The notes under the pieces were generated by a model. The model was given only the letters and a program-made list of their open reading frames with translations, did no database searches and was not told the origin of the DNA. From Nitrospirota bacterium (GTDB lineage: Bacteria > Nitrospirota > Nitrospiria > SBBL01 > JAADHI01), in assembly GCA_029261155.1 (NCBI GenBank), contig JAJDBW010000090.1, forward strand, positions 1 through 64,000: 64,000 bases of DNA, in the 5' to 3' direction. The translations under genes were made by a program, and so were the position numbers. Positions 17,830 to 27,009 of this stretch are shown here, one piece after another; position 1 is the stretch's first letter; each line of letters starts with the position of its first letter.

Positions 17830-18184
17830 ATGGCTCACCCTGTTTTTATTAATACTCGGCCTCTTTTTTATCACCACGGGCTGCATCGGTTTGTACCGCA
17901 TGCCTGATATTTTCTGCCGGATGCACGCCACCTCCAAGGCCACCACCTTGGGGCTGGTCTTTATCTTGATGGCGACTTTTGTTCACCTGGGTTTTAGTGC
18001 CGTTGGATTAAAGGCTGTACTCGCCATTATTTTTGCCTTCCTCACCGCGCCCGTTGGCGCACACTTGATCTCAAGAGCCGCCTATCAACGGGGCGTGAAG
18101 CTCCACGAAGGCACGACGATCGATGAACTTCGAAAGCTCTATCCCGAAGAAGCCCTGGAAGAACACCTAAGAGATCAAGACTAA
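17819..18184 (+). CDS. mrpG: Na+/H+ antiporter subunit G
   Basis: This 121-residue protein has three helices (FLLILGLFFITTGCIGLYRM, PDIFCRMHATSKATTLGLVF, AIIFAFLTAPVGAHLISRAAY) that define MrpG. The TTG start at 17819 is chosen because GGGAGGG lies just upstream and the N-terminus then matches family length; the acidic C-terminal tail is longer than usual. It is the last gene of the antiporter operon, and no terminator is obvious before glnD. Confidence 0.92.
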   Translation: MASEWLTLFLLILGLFFITTGCIGLYRMPDIFCRMHATSKATTLGLVFILMATFVHLGFSAVGLKAVLAIIFAFLTAPVGAHLISRAAYQRGVKLHEGTTIDELRKLYPEEALEEHLRDQD

Positions 18185-18374
18185 GATCAGCTCAAAAAAA
18201 ACCCAACCCTCTCCTCGTCCCGACAGAGCCGCCTCAGCGCTTTAAAATAGACCTCCCTCAGCGCTAATCGCCTCTGAAATTAAACACGCCTTATGATAAA
18301 ATGAACGCGCATTAAGAACGACGAACTTGTCCTGTTTCGAACTGTTCAAAGGGATTAAGAAGAACCTCAATAGG

Positions 18375-18400
18375 GCTGCACCTTAGATAAAGGGTGCAGC
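18375..18400 (+). promoter_or_regulatory. Hairpin covering the glnD ribosome site
   Basis: GCTGCACC (18375-18382) pairs with GGTGCAGC (18393-18400). The purine-rich AAAGGG at 18389-18394 that would act as the ribosome site for the GTG at 18401 is partly inside the stem, so translation of glnD may depend on opening it. Confidence 0.45.
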
Positions 18401-21022
18401 GTGCTGCTTAAAATGACACCCGACTCCGATAAAATTCTCGGGGAACTCCGTCCCCTCTATACCGAAAAATACGGCGAAGTACGCGCCTTTCACGAGCAGG
18501 GCGGGGGTGGACTCTATGTGGTTAAAGCACTTTCCGATCTGGCCGACCAAATTGTATTAAAAGGGTTCCAGCGGATCAATCCCTTTCTGGCGCAACAATG
18601 GGACGGCGCTTTTATTGCGATTGGCGGTTATGGCAGGCAGGAACTGTCGCCCGGTTCCGATATCGACCTCATGTTCCTGTTTCCCCAAGGACAAGAAAAC
18701 CCGGCCAAAAAGGCGGCGGCCCAACTGCTCCAACTCCTCTGGGACCTGGGCTATAAAGTCGGACACAGCGTCCGAACGGTGAATGATTGCGTCGCCTTGG
18801 CCCGTAATGATGGGCTCATCGCAACCTCTTTGCTGGAATCGCGTTTTCTGCACGGAAACCGCCTGCTCTTCAAGGAATTTCGCGAAGCCTTTTTCTCGAA
18901 GGTCATCGATAGAGACCTAAAGTCCATCTTAAAATATTTAAATGAAGAACGCGCGCTAAAGCGGGAGAAATATGGCGCAACGCCTTATCTCCTTGAACCC
19001 AATTTAAAACAAAGCCCAGGCGGACTTCGCGATATTCATACCCTCAAATGGGTTGCTGCAGCCCGCTACCGAACGCAGCAATTGCCTCAGATTCATCAAT
19101 GGGGACATCTTTCGAATACCGAATATGCAAGCCTCGTTCAAGCACAAGACTATTTATGGCGAATTCGTAACCATCTCCATTTTATTGCGGGCAAGGCCTC
19201 CGATCACATTACGATCGAATTACAGGAAGAGATCGCCCCGTTTTTCCATTTTCCCGATCGACGCGGCCTTATGCACGAATACTATGTGCATACTGGCAGA
19301 ATACTCGAAATAGCCAAACGATTTACACGCGACGCCTTCCCCTTAAGCCGGCGAGAGAAATGGAGCCGATCCTGGAAAACGCAACAAGTGGCCCAAGGCT
19401 TTCAGATCTTCAAGGGGGAAATTTCTGCACAGAGTCTGGCCCCCTTTAAGTTTTTCCAAGACGACGAAAACACCCTGCGCCTTTTTTTGCTGGCAAAATC
19501 ACATTCCGCCCGAATTGTGGATCCCCTCCTTGAAGTCCTTCACCAGGTCACGGAGAACAAAAAAGATCTGCCACTGACGCCGAGTGCCCTTGCCCTCTTT
19601 AAAACCTTAATGACAGAACCCGGTGGCATTGCAAAGTCCATCGAAGTGATGCACAAAATTCGAATACTATGGCGTATTATTCCGGAATTTTCAGAAATTC
19701 ACTACCTCGTTCAAAAGAGTCGTTCACATGCCTACACCGTCGATGAACACAGCATCCGAGCCTTGGCTGCGGCCGAAGCGCTTCGGCTTGAAGCAGGTCC
19801 ATATCAAGAAATTTACAGTGCCGTCCCTCAAAAAGATCTTCTGCACTTGGCAATTCTCCTGCACGACATCGGCAAAGGGAGCGAAGAAGATCATAGCGCA
19901 GTGGGTGCAGATGTGGCGGCGCGCATGGCGGATCGCCTGGGCTATGGGCAAAAGGAAAAAGAGCGTCTGAGCTTCCTCGTCCGCCAGCACTTGAGCCTTT
20001 CGCAAGTGGCTCTCTTTCGAGATTTCGAGAATGAACCGATCTTGCTGCAATTCGTCAAAGAAATCCCCGACCTCGAAACGCTACAGTCTCTTTTCATTTT
20101 AACCTGTGCGGATATGCAGGCAACCTCACCCGAAATGTGGAGCGAATGGAAGGGGGACTTACTCGTCAAGCTTTATCGAGCCGCCGCTGAACTGCTCTCC
20201 GGAAAAGACCTGAACCCCAAGACGAAAAAGGCCAAGGCCATTCGGGATGAAGTGTATGCCGCAGTTCAAGGAAACTATCCAGAGGCCTGGCTCAAGGAAA
20301 TCCTCCAAACCCTGAGCATACGCTATCTATTGGCCAGCCCCATGGACAAAGTGCTTATCGATTTGGCCGCCTTGTTTCAACTTCAACAAGATCCGATTCA
20401 AGTGAAGGCGCGTTTTCTTTCAGACCAGGGCGTGACGGAATATACCTTATACACTTACGACTGGATCACCGCAGGCTTGTTTTCGAAAATGACAGGCGCG
20501 CTCTCCGCTAAAGGGCTTCAGATCTTGGCGGCACAGGTCTTTACCCATCCCAACGGCATGATCATCGATACCTTTCTGGTGATCGACCCAGACTATATGG
20601 AGCGAGTCCCAACCGACAGGACGGAAACAATATCAGAAGCCATACAACGGGTCTTAATCGGTGCAGAGACAGTGGAAGATCAGATTTTTAAGGGCCGACG
20701 CTTCGCCCGCAGAAAAAAGTCTCGCGCGAAGAAACAGAGTGTAAAGGTCGAGCTCGACAACGACAGTTCACACAGTTTTACAGTAATCGACATCTATGCC
20801 CCCGACAGTAAGGGGCTTCTATACCTCATCGCAAAAACCATTTTCAAACTCGGATTGGTCGTCCGCTCTGCAAAAATCGCCACAAAATTAGACCAGGTGG
20901 TCGATGTTTTTTATCTCCTCGGACCGGATCAGAAAAAAATTACGGACCCGGCGACCATGCAAAAAATAAAGGACCGACTCCTCCGCGAAATTCAGGAGCA
21001 TTTCCTGAATAGAACGCCCTAA
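18401..21022 (+). CDS. glnD: PII uridylyltransferase / uridylyl-removing enzyme
   Basis: This 873-residue protein has the GlnD architecture. The nucleotidyltransferase motif GGYGRQELSPGSDIDL lies at 75-90, followed by a helical linker and an HD domain (LHLAILLHDIGKGSEEDHS near 487-507). Two C-terminal ACT domains follow: YTYDWITAGLFSKMTGALS and FTVIDIYAPDSKGLLYLIAK. It uridylylates PII under nitrogen limitation and removes UMP when glutamine, sensed by the ACT domains, is high. The GTG at 18401 has an AAGGG site within a hairpin; an ATG at 18413 is the alternative. Its expected substrate, GlnK with Tyr51, is encoded at 9908. Confidence 0.95.
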   Translation: MLLKMTPDSDKILGELRPLYTEKYGEVRAFHEQGGGGLYVVKALSDLADQIVLKGFQRINPFLAQQWDGAFIAIGGYGRQELSPGSDIDLMFLFPQGQENPAKKAAAQLLQLLWDLGYKVGHSVRTVNDCVALARNDGLIATSLLESRFLHGNRLLFKEFREAFFSKVIDRDLKSILKYLNEERALKREKYGATPYLLEPNLKQSPGGLRDIHTLKWVAAARYRTQQLPQIHQWGHLSNTEYASLVQAQDYLWRIRNHLHFIAGKASDHITIELQEEIAPFFHFPDRRGLMHEYYVHTGRILEIAKRFTRDAFPLSRREKWSRSWKTQQVAQGFQIFKGEISAQSLAPFKFFQDDENTLRLFLLAKSHSARIVDPLLEVLHQVTENKKDLPLTPSALALFKTLMTEPGGIAKSIEVMHKIRILWRIIPEFSEIHYLVQKSRSHAYTVDEHSIRALAAAEALRLEAGPYQEIYSAVPQKDLLHLAILLHDIGKGSEEDHSAVGADVAARMADRLGYGQKEKERLSFLVRQHLSLSQVALFRDFENEPILLQFVKEIPDLETLQSLFILTCADMQATSPEMWSEWKGDLLVKLYRAAAELLSGKDLNPKTKKAKAIRDEVYAAVQGNYPEAWLKEILQTLSIRYLLASPMDKVLIDLAALFQLQQDPIQVKARFLSDQGVTEYTLYTYDWITAGLFSKMTGALSAKGLQILAAQVFTHPNGMIIDTFLVIDPDYMERVPTDRTETISEAIQRVLIGAETVEDQIFKGRRFARRKKSRAKKQSVKVELDNDSSHSFTVIDIYAPDSKGLLYLIAKTIFKLGLVVRSAKIATKLDQVVDVFYLLGPDQKKITDPATMQKIKDRLLREIQEHFLNRTP

Positions 21023-21158
21023 TCCGATCTTCCTCTAAAATCGCTTCAATGTCGCGAAGCACCTTCGGAGAAAAAACGCAGCTTGGTAGGATAACGGTAT
21101 CGTTTTTTTGAGATGGAGAAAGAAGCTGTAAAAGGAAGGAAACGGACGGGCTAATCGC

Positions 21159-21452
21159 TTAGTCGACGGGATCGTGGAGAAGGCGTGCAACGATTTTTCC
21201 TTCGCCTAAGTGTTCCCGGACAATTTGTTCTATTCCCGCTTCGTCCAAATGGGCATACCAGGTACCTTCAGGGTAGATCACCATGTTGGGCCCATTCCCA
21301 CACTGACCCAAACAACGGCAAAGCGTGACGCGGACACGGCCTTGCGTCTTTTTATCTTTGAGGTTTTTTTGAAGTAGGTGCAAGGTTTCTTCCGCACCCT
21401 CCTGACTACAGGTGGGTCCGGTGCACACAAATAAATGAAAGTAGGAAGACAC
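21159..21452 (-). CDS. Thioredoxin-like [2Fe-2S] ferredoxin
   Basis: The core reads HLFVCTGPTCSQEGAEETL, then VTLCRCLGQCGNGPNMVIYPEGTWYAHL. The four Cys (CTGPTC and CRCLGQC regions) match the thioredoxin-fold [2Fe-2S] ferredoxin family, about 90-110 residues. The frame stays open upstream to 21662, but the extra 70 residues are low-complexity and unlike the family. The GTG at 21452 with GGAG just upstream gives 97 residues; an ATG at 21530 is another option. The electron partner is unknown and no hydrogenase or dehydrogenase gene is adjacent. Confidence 0.8.
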   Translation of the reverse strand: MSSYFHLFVCTGPTCSQEGAEETLHLLQKNLKDKKTQGRVRVTLCRCLGQCGNGPNMVIYPEGTWYAHLDEAGIEQIVREHLGEGKIVARLLHDPVD

Positions 21453-21772
21453 ACATCTCCAAAAAATGTCGACATTATCGGCGGCTTTGGGCTGGGCTTC
21501 AATCGCATCCCAGGCCCCCTTCAAAGCCATCTTATGATATGATTGTAATCGTGCCGGTTGTCTTTTTATTCCAAAGCTTCGCCTTATACCATGCAGTCTG
21601 GCGTAAAGTAAAGCGAGCGCCAGGGAACAGGATAATGGCTTAATCGCTTTGCCTTCAGGCAAGACATTCGTTTATAGTAAATAAAACCTTGGCCATGCGT
21701 TCCAAGGCTGTGACCCTTTTGATTTCTCTCTGGAATAAAGACACGCATCACCGATAGTGAGGCAGATAAATC

Positions 21773-22588
21773 ATGACGAAACAAACGGCTTGGATCTTTC
21801 CGATCATCCTCACCCTTCTTGTTTTTAGCCTTGGCACCGGCCGCGCCGAAAATGAGACCTTGTCCGGGCTCGATATCATGAAAAAAGTCGATACGGCGAA
21901 TATGACCATGGATCAAACTTCCCTCGTGACGATGATTCTCATCGATGCACAGGGCAACGAGCGAAAAATAGAAACCCTCCGCTATCATAAACATTATGGC
22001 GGAAAAAAAGATCTCGACAATAAAAGTGTTTTCTTTACGGAATTTCCACCAGACCAAAAAGGCATCGGCTTTTTAATCTGGGATTACGCCATTGAAGGCC
22101 AACCCGATGACCTTTGGCTCTACCTCCCTGCCCTCCGTACGGTAAGACGCATGACCACACGTGATCAACACGACTCCTTTATGGGATCCGATCTCACCTT
22201 TGCCGACATGGGTGCGCGGCGTTTGGACGAAGACGATCACCGCCTCGTTCAAATCGATCCACGCGTCTGTCCTGGGGAACCCTGCTATGTCGTCGACAGT
22301 TATCCGAAGGAAAAAGATAGCCCCTACGGCTTCAAACGCTTCTTCATCTCTAAAAAGAATTGGGTGGCCTTAAAAATCGAATTTTATGACAGGAAGAAAA
22401 AACCACTCAAACTCCAAACGATTGAATGGCAACAGATTGACGACGTGCTTGTATGGAAAAGTTCAAACATTCGCAATGTCCAAACCAATCACAGGACGAT
22501 ATTCGAAATCAGTAAGGTGAAAAACAATACAGGCTTGGTAGATGCCGATTTTTCCGAAAGAATGCTGGAGCGCGGCGGACGCCGCTAG
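21773..22588 (+). CDS. LolA-like outer-membrane lipoprotein-sorting protein
   Basis: This 271-residue secreted protein has a signal peptide (about 1-26, ending GRAEN). The fold is the LolA-like half-barrel of the PF17131 group: ILIDAQGNERKIETLRYHK, DDLWLYLPALRTVRRMTTRDQHDSFMGSDLTFADM and IEWQQIDDVLVWKSS. These are periplasmic proteins that bind hydrophobic ligands. In other genomes they often accompany RND-type lipid exporters; no such gene is present here, so its cargo cannot be inferred. It converges on hisS with a 50-bp gap and no clear terminator. Confidence 0.85.
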   Translation: MTKQTAWIFPIILTLLVFSLGTGRAENETLSGLDIMKKVDTANMTMDQTSLVTMILIDAQGNERKIETLRYHKHYGGKKDLDNKSVFFTEFPPDQKGIGFLIWDYAIEGQPDDLWLYLPALRTVRRMTTRDQHDSFMGSDLTFADMGARRLDEDDHRLVQIDPRVCPGEPCYVVDSYPKEKDSPYGFKRFFISKKNWVALKIEFYDRKKKPLKLQTIEWQQIDDVLVWKSSNIRNVQTNHRTIFEISKVKNNTGLVDADFSERMLERGGRR

Positions 22589-22638
22589 TCTAAGTACACG
22601 TATAGAATTTCGAGACTTGTTTCGATCAATTTTTTCGG

Positions 22639-23895
22639 TTAAGTCAAGCGATTGGCGAGGACATCGACCAAGTTTTCCAAGACAAGTTCCGATTGCGCCT
22701 TGGTGCGCATATCCCGAAGAATGGCCTTTCCTTCTTCCCTTTCCCTGTCTCCCAAAATCAAGACGAACTCCGCACCCAAACGGTCGGCCTGCTTCATCTG
22801 GCGTTTTAACGCTAAACTTGGCTTTCCCATTTCAGTCCATATCTTTTTTTTGCGCACCTCGTTGAGCACAGGAAAAAGAAGCTCGCCAGCCGCTTCGCCC
22901 AAAGGGGCAATAAACAGCTTCAGTTTCGGCGCTGCTGACTTCGATTTTCCATAGAGCTGCATCACCCGTTCGATACCAATCGCAAAACCGATCGCAGGCG
23001 TCGCCGCTCCGCCGAGTGCTTCGGCCAGGCCGTCGTAGCGCCCGCCGGCCGCCACCGCATTTTGAGCGCCCAGATCCTTCGTCGTCAGCTCAAAGGCCGT
23101 TTTTGTATAGTAATCCAGTCCGCGCACCAGGAGTGGACTTAAGACATAGGGAATCTTTAAAAGATCCAAGCCCGCTTGTACTGCTTTGAAGTGCGTCTCG
23201 CATTCCTCACAAAGATGATCACTGGAAACCGGCGCCTGATCGACCATCGCCTTGCAGCCTTCTTTTTTGCAATCGAGAATGCGCAGGGGATTGGTCTTAA
23301 ATCGTCTTTGGCAATCTTCGCAAAGTTCTGGAAGTCCTTCCTTAAAATAGCTTTCCAGCACTGTGCGATACGGCGGTCTACAGACGGCACAACCGAGACT
23401 GTTGATCTCCAGCGTCAAGCCTTCGATTTCGAGCCTTTGAAAAAAGTAGGTTAAAAGAGAAAGCAGTTCAACATCCTGTCGCGGATCGCTTTCCCCAATT
23501 ATTTCCGCGCCGATTTGGTGAAACTGCCGCAGCCGCCCTGCTTGAGGGCGTTCATGACGAAACATCGGTCCGTAATAATAGAGCTTTGTTGGAAAGGAGG
23601 GTATTGCAAGACCGTGTTCGAGAAAGGCGCGAACCACCGATGCGGTGCCTTCGGGCCGCAAGGTGACGGGCTTTCCATCCCAATCCTCGAAGGTATACAT
23701 CTCCTTTTCGACAATATCGGTGGTTTCGCCGATACTCCGCGTGAAGAGCTGGGTTCGCTCCAATATCGGTGTTTGAATCGCAGAAAAACCGAAGGCATGG
23801 AAGCACTCGCGCAGAACTGAGGCAAGCGATTCCCATCGTGCCGATTCGCCGGGCAAGAGGTCCTTAAATCCTTTTAGGGCTTTGATGGGGTTCAT
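22639..23895 (-). CDS. hisS: Histidyl-tRNA synthetase
   Basis: This 418-residue class II synthetase has motif 1 near KGFKDLLPGESARW, motif 2 in YYYGPMFRHERPQAGRLRQFHQIG, the histidine loops including LVRGLDYYTKTAFEL and motif 3 in ATPAIGFAIGIER, with a C-terminal anticodon-binding domain. The ATG at 23895 is preferred because GGAG lies 7 bp upstream and the protein then starts with the usual N-terminus; a frame extension adds only nine residues. An inserted Cys pattern (CAVC, CEDC, CKKEGC, CEEC at about 180-235) could bind zinc and is characteristic of some bacterial HisS. It appears to be monocistronic. Confidence 0.96.
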   Translation of the reverse strand: MNPIKALKGFKDLLPGESARWESLASVLRECFHAFGFSAIQTPILERTQLFTRSIGETTDIVEKEMYTFEDWDGKPVTLRPEGTASVVRAFLEHGLAIPSFPTKLYYYGPMFRHERPQAGRLRQFHQIGAEIIGESDPRQDVELLSLLTYFFQRLEIEGLTLEINSLGCAVCRPPYRTVLESYFKEGLPELCEDCQRRFKTNPLRILDCKKEGCKAMVDQAPVSSDHLCEECETHFKAVQAGLDLLKIPYVLSPLLVRGLDYYTKTAFELTTKDLGAQNAVAAGGRYDGLAEALGGAATPAIGFAIGIERVMQLYGKSKSAAPKLKLFIAPLGEAAGELLFPVLNEVRKKKIWTEMGKPSLALKRQMKQADRLGAEFVLILGDREREEGKAILRDMRTKAQSELVLENLVDVLANRLT

Positions 23896-24042
23896 CAGAT
23901 ACTCCAGAAAAAAAGCGTGCACACTATAAACGCCGTCTTTCCTGAAGTCAAGGTAAGCGCATAAATACCAGAGAATGAGGCCTCAACGGACCACTTTCTC
24001 TTGGCTTAGGCATGAACAAGGAGAGAACACGAATAAAAAAAA

Positions 24043-24064
24043 GGGGGTGCCTGACGACACCCCC
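24043..24064 (-). terminator. Rho-independent terminator of the lipoprotein gene
   Basis: GGGGGTG (24043-24049) pairs with CACCCCC (24058-24064). On the minus strand the stem is followed by eight T, 21 bp after the stop of the lipoprotein gene. Confidence 0.85.
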
Positions 24065-24084
24065 TTTCATGACGCAATAGATCC

Positions 24085-26706
24085 TTATTCGATCAGAATC
24101 CCTTCCGAATACTTCGCGTTTTCGACAACCGGTATATCACCCATGCTGTGCTCCACAAAATCGGGCACGGACGCGAGATCAACACTGTCTGCCACTGTAA
24201 TGTCGAGCGTACCGGGATCGGCCACCGGATTCAAGAACTGACTGATTTCAAGCGGTTTAATCAGATAGCTCAAGGTCGAATCTTGCGCATCGCTGACCTG
24301 TGTACCCGCCGGGATGTTGATGATTTTGTTCGAAATCGTCGTGCTCATTACAAATTCTTTCTTTCTGAGCTCTTCGAACAAATCGGGCAGGCCGTGCATC
24401 CAACCATCATACTGCAAGGAAAGCGTTTTGCTGTCTCCCGCGTTGTTGGTCAAGGTCACCGGTTGCAACTGGATGGGATCGCTTAGCATGACGTAGGCAC
24501 CGTCTCCATCGACCAGGTATGTGACCTTTCCCCAGTCCTCCCCTTCTCGCGGATAATCCCAATTGTATTGCGTCCCGCTTGCGACGCCATTGACATAGGC
24601 CTCCAAGCCCCACTGCCCATTGGTCGAGACAGCGCCGACCGTGACGCCGGTATTCGGCTGGCCATTGACATCACTATCGTTATCACCGATGGTCGCATAC
24701 ACCAGCTTCATAAAAGTGGCGCTGTTCGAATCGGTGTCGAAGGTGTAGGTGGAATCGTTGTCAGGATTCCACGACGATTTAAACACCGTGTTGGCCGGAA
24801 CGAAGGTCGCCACATTCAAGGGATTGGCCACCGTCTGGATTTCAAGTTTCACGGTCGTGCCACTATTGTCTCTCTTGACGATATAGTTGGTGCCGCGGCT
24901 GTTAATATACAACTCCTCATTTAAGGGGAGCGTATAGGGCTTGTCGCCATTCGGATCGAATTCCGGTGTCCAGGTGCGTTGATCGAAATTGGAAAGTTTC
25001 TTTTCCACCCAGCCTGTCCCGTTATATTCGATATAAATCGAACCGCCGATATTCACCCACATGTCATCCATGTCGCTCGGCGTATAGAGCTGCGCCGGAC
25101 TGGCCATGGTCGTTTGACCTGTTTGCTGATTCATCTCCGCCACGTAGAAACCTGCGACGCTTCCACCGGCCGCAGTCGCCGCAGCATTCGTGGAAATGTA
25201 AACATAGTCAATCGGTGCGCCTTGTCCGCCGTTGGCACTTTGATCCCAGCGGTTCATGTTGACGAATTTCCGATTGTTTTCCGAATCGGTTTCCAGCAAT
25301 GGAAGATTAGGCGTGAAATCCTCCGTACTCTCGCAGGTCTGTCCGCTTTGTCCCCAGGAAGGATTCACACAAGCATCCCATCGGGAGTTGGAGGCGCTAT
25401 AGCGAATATTGTAGTTTTTGTTGATCCAAGTTTCCACCGGAATACTGAGTACGTCATTCAGGCTGCCATCGACGGTCGATCGTTTCACCAAGGTCCCGGA
25501 AAAGGGCGATGAAACCGTGTAGGTCAGTGCAGTGGTATCCGCACCGTGGTCGTCACGGGTAACAACGGTCCCTGCTGCAACGCCGCCGCCTTCAGGTCCG
25601 CCACCGCCCCAGAGCTGATGACGCCCTTGCCAGGCCCCATAATAGGCGTAGTTCCGGAAGCCATTGCTGTCAGTGAAAAAGACTGGAAAACCGAAGGATT
25701 TCGTCTTAAACACATTCGCACCCGTTGTGGCATCAAACATACCGTAGCGATGGGTCATTTCGGTCACATCGGCTCTGTCCTTAAAAGTCGGGTTGGCATC
25801 CCCCGCCTTTTGAACAGCCATGTGGCCCGCATCGTAGGCATATTTCGCTTCGACAATCGAGGGCTGACAGGGATGTTCTGTGCAGCTCTCCCAATCGGGG
25901 AACGACACCTTGCCGAAGCCGCTCGTCGCGGATTTATTGAGGATCGCCTTGACTTCCATAATGAAGTCACTGCCGCCTCCACCTTCGCCGCCGCCTTCGC
26001 CGCGTTCCGGGAAACGTTCGTGCAATTTAATAATGGATTCTCCATTGGGGCCGATCTCCGCCGATGCGGCAAAAAAATCGGTCACGGCACCCGCTTCACC
26101 ATCACCAAATTTTACATTCAAGGTCCAAGCACCATAGTCAGTGTACGAACCATCCGCAGCCTGCGTCGCCGCCGTTGTGATCTTGAATTCAGCCTTAATG
26201 AGTTCTTTCTGGCCGCCTTCCACTTCCTCTATCCATGCCCGTGCCCTTGTGACATTTTGGCCATTTTCGACGATGATGTCGGATTGGACAATCCAGGGCT
26301 GAAGGGTTTTAGTTTCGATTCCATTTTGCTCGTCTTGCCAAGCCACCATGACTTTGTAGGCACCTTGTCCGATATTACCCTCATCGGCATAGTGGGTCTG
26401 CCCTAAAGCGCCCAAGACCTGCTCGATGATCTCGAACTGTTCCAGGGTATGCTCGTTGACGAACTTTTGTGTCGTTGCCTTACTGTAGTCGGTGTTGGGG
26501 TCTGTTGCGGCTTTAAGCCCCATGAGCATTGATTTCATGCCCACTTTAGAGGATGTGCCGCTTTGATTCGTCGGAATCGCCGAAATCTCAGTCGGTAAAC
26601 TGAGACCTGTGGTGGGTGTTGTACTTGTCGTTGAACTACCGCCGCCGCTGCTACACGCCGCGAGGCCGAATAAGAATAGGGTCGATAATACTGTTGCCTT
26701 CTTCAT
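24085..26706 (-). CDS. Large surface lipoprotein under riboswitch-like control
   Basis: This 873-residue protein starts with a lipoprotein signal peptide (MKKATVLSTLFLFGLAAC, lipobox Cys at 18), followed by a Ser/Thr/Gly-rich linker. The remainder is beta-rich with several Asp/Asn-Gly turns and a Gly-Glu low-complexity segment near 240. I recognise no catalytic domain. The frame, a GGGAGAG ribosome site and an immediate 3' terminator make it a solid gene. It is monocistronic, preceded by a c-di-GMP-I riboswitch-like leader with its own terminator, which suggests expression is tied to the motile/sessile switch. An adhesin or matrix protein is a reasonable guess, not shown by any domain. Confidence 0.8.
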   Translation of the reverse strand: MKKATVLSTLFLFGLAACSSGGGSSTTSTTPTTGLSLPTEISAIPTNQSGTSSKVGMKSMLMGLKAATDPNTDYSKATTQKFVNEHTLEQFEIIEQVLGALGQTHYADEGNIGQGAYKVMVAWQDEQNGIETKTLQPWIVQSDIIVENGQNVTRARAWIEEVEGGQKELIKAEFKITTAATQAADGSYTDYGAWTLNVKFGDGEAGAVTDFFAASAEIGPNGESIIKLHERFPERGEGGGEGGGGSDFIMEVKAILNKSATSGFGKVSFPDWESCTEHPCQPSIVEAKYAYDAGHMAVQKAGDANPTFKDRADVTEMTHRYGMFDATTGANVFKTKSFGFPVFFTDSNGFRNYAYYGAWQGRHQLWGGGGPEGGGVAAGTVVTRDDHGADTTALTYTVSSPFSGTLVKRSTVDGSLNDVLSIPVETWINKNYNIRYSASNSRWDACVNPSWGQSGQTCESTEDFTPNLPLLETDSENNRKFVNMNRWDQSANGGQGAPIDYVYISTNAAATAAGGSVAGFYVAEMNQQTGQTTMASPAQLYTPSDMDDMWVNIGGSIYIEYNGTGWVEKKLSNFDQRTWTPEFDPNGDKPYTLPLNEELYINSRGTNYIVKRDNSGTTVKLEIQTVANPLNVATFVPANTVFKSSWNPDNDSTYTFDTDSNSATFMKLVYATIGDNDSDVNGQPNTGVTVGAVSTNGQWGLEAYVNGVASGTQYNWDYPREGEDWGKVTYLVDGDGAYVMLSDPIQLQPVTLTNNAGDSKTLSLQYDGWMHGLPDLFEELRKKEFVMSTTISNKIINIPAGTQVSDAQDSTLSYLIKPLEISQFLNPVADPGTLDITVADSVDLASVPDFVEHSMGDIPVVENAKYSEGILIE

Positions 26707-26809
26707 TCTACTCTCCCTTTTAGATGAGGCAGGTCCGAGGCTGCCTTCTTGAGAGCTATTTTTTTCGGGTTATAAAGACATCATGATTTGACTTGCACCC
26801 AATAAAAAA

Positions 26810-26833
26810 GCCCATTTCATTGATGAAATGGGC
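26810..26833 (-). terminator. Terminator between riboswitch-like aptamer and lipoprotein gene
   Basis: GCCCATTTCAT (26810-26820) pairs with ATGAAATGGGC (26823-26833), and on the minus strand six T follow. It lies between the aptamer and the start codon, as expected of an expression platform that works by transcription termination. Confidence 0.85.
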
Positions 26834-26859
26834 CAACCTTCACACAGACTCGTATTGTA

Positions 26860-26975
26860 TAATTACCGCGTCTATCCTTAGGAGGCCCAACCAGCATGCC
26901 TTGCGATACCGATCGCAAAAGCGAAGCTTTGTGACTTTGCGTCCCGGTCTTTCGACCGGTTTGCCGTTTCTGGAC
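26860..26975 (-). promoter_or_regulatory. c-di-GMP-I (GEMM) riboswitch-like aptamer
   Basis: On the minus strand GGCAAACC (26965-26958) is followed by a six-pair stem with a GAAA tetraloop and then GGGACGCAAAG (ending at 26935). This is the diagnostic GEMM-I core. CCTAAG near 26885-26877, matching one half of the 11-nt GAAA-tetraloop receptor, and GATAGAC closing on AAAGTC support the second helix. The outer P1 helix is not obvious, and the second helix has inserted hairpins, so the 3' boundary is approximate. A fold search against RF01051 would settle it. Confidence 0.7.
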
Positions 26976-26981
26976 ATTTAA

Positions 26982-27009
26982 AAGATAACAAATTTACGGG
27001 GCTTGTCAA
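26982..27009 (-). promoter_or_regulatory. Promoter for the riboswitch-like leader
   Basis: Read on the minus strand, TTGACA (27009-27004) and TATCTT (26987-26982) are separated by 16 bp. The predicted start near 26975 is just upstream of the aptamer core. Confidence 0.65.

Noticed and set aside
21453-21662. N-terminal extension of the ferredoxin
   Set aside because: The 70 extra residues do not resemble the family, and the GTG at 21452 with GGAG gives the normal length.
24085-26706. Plus-strand ORFs of 177 and 286 residues inside the lipoprotein gene
   Set aside because: They are antisense frames of a well-supported gene with a lipobox, ribosome site and terminator, and they have no family motifs.
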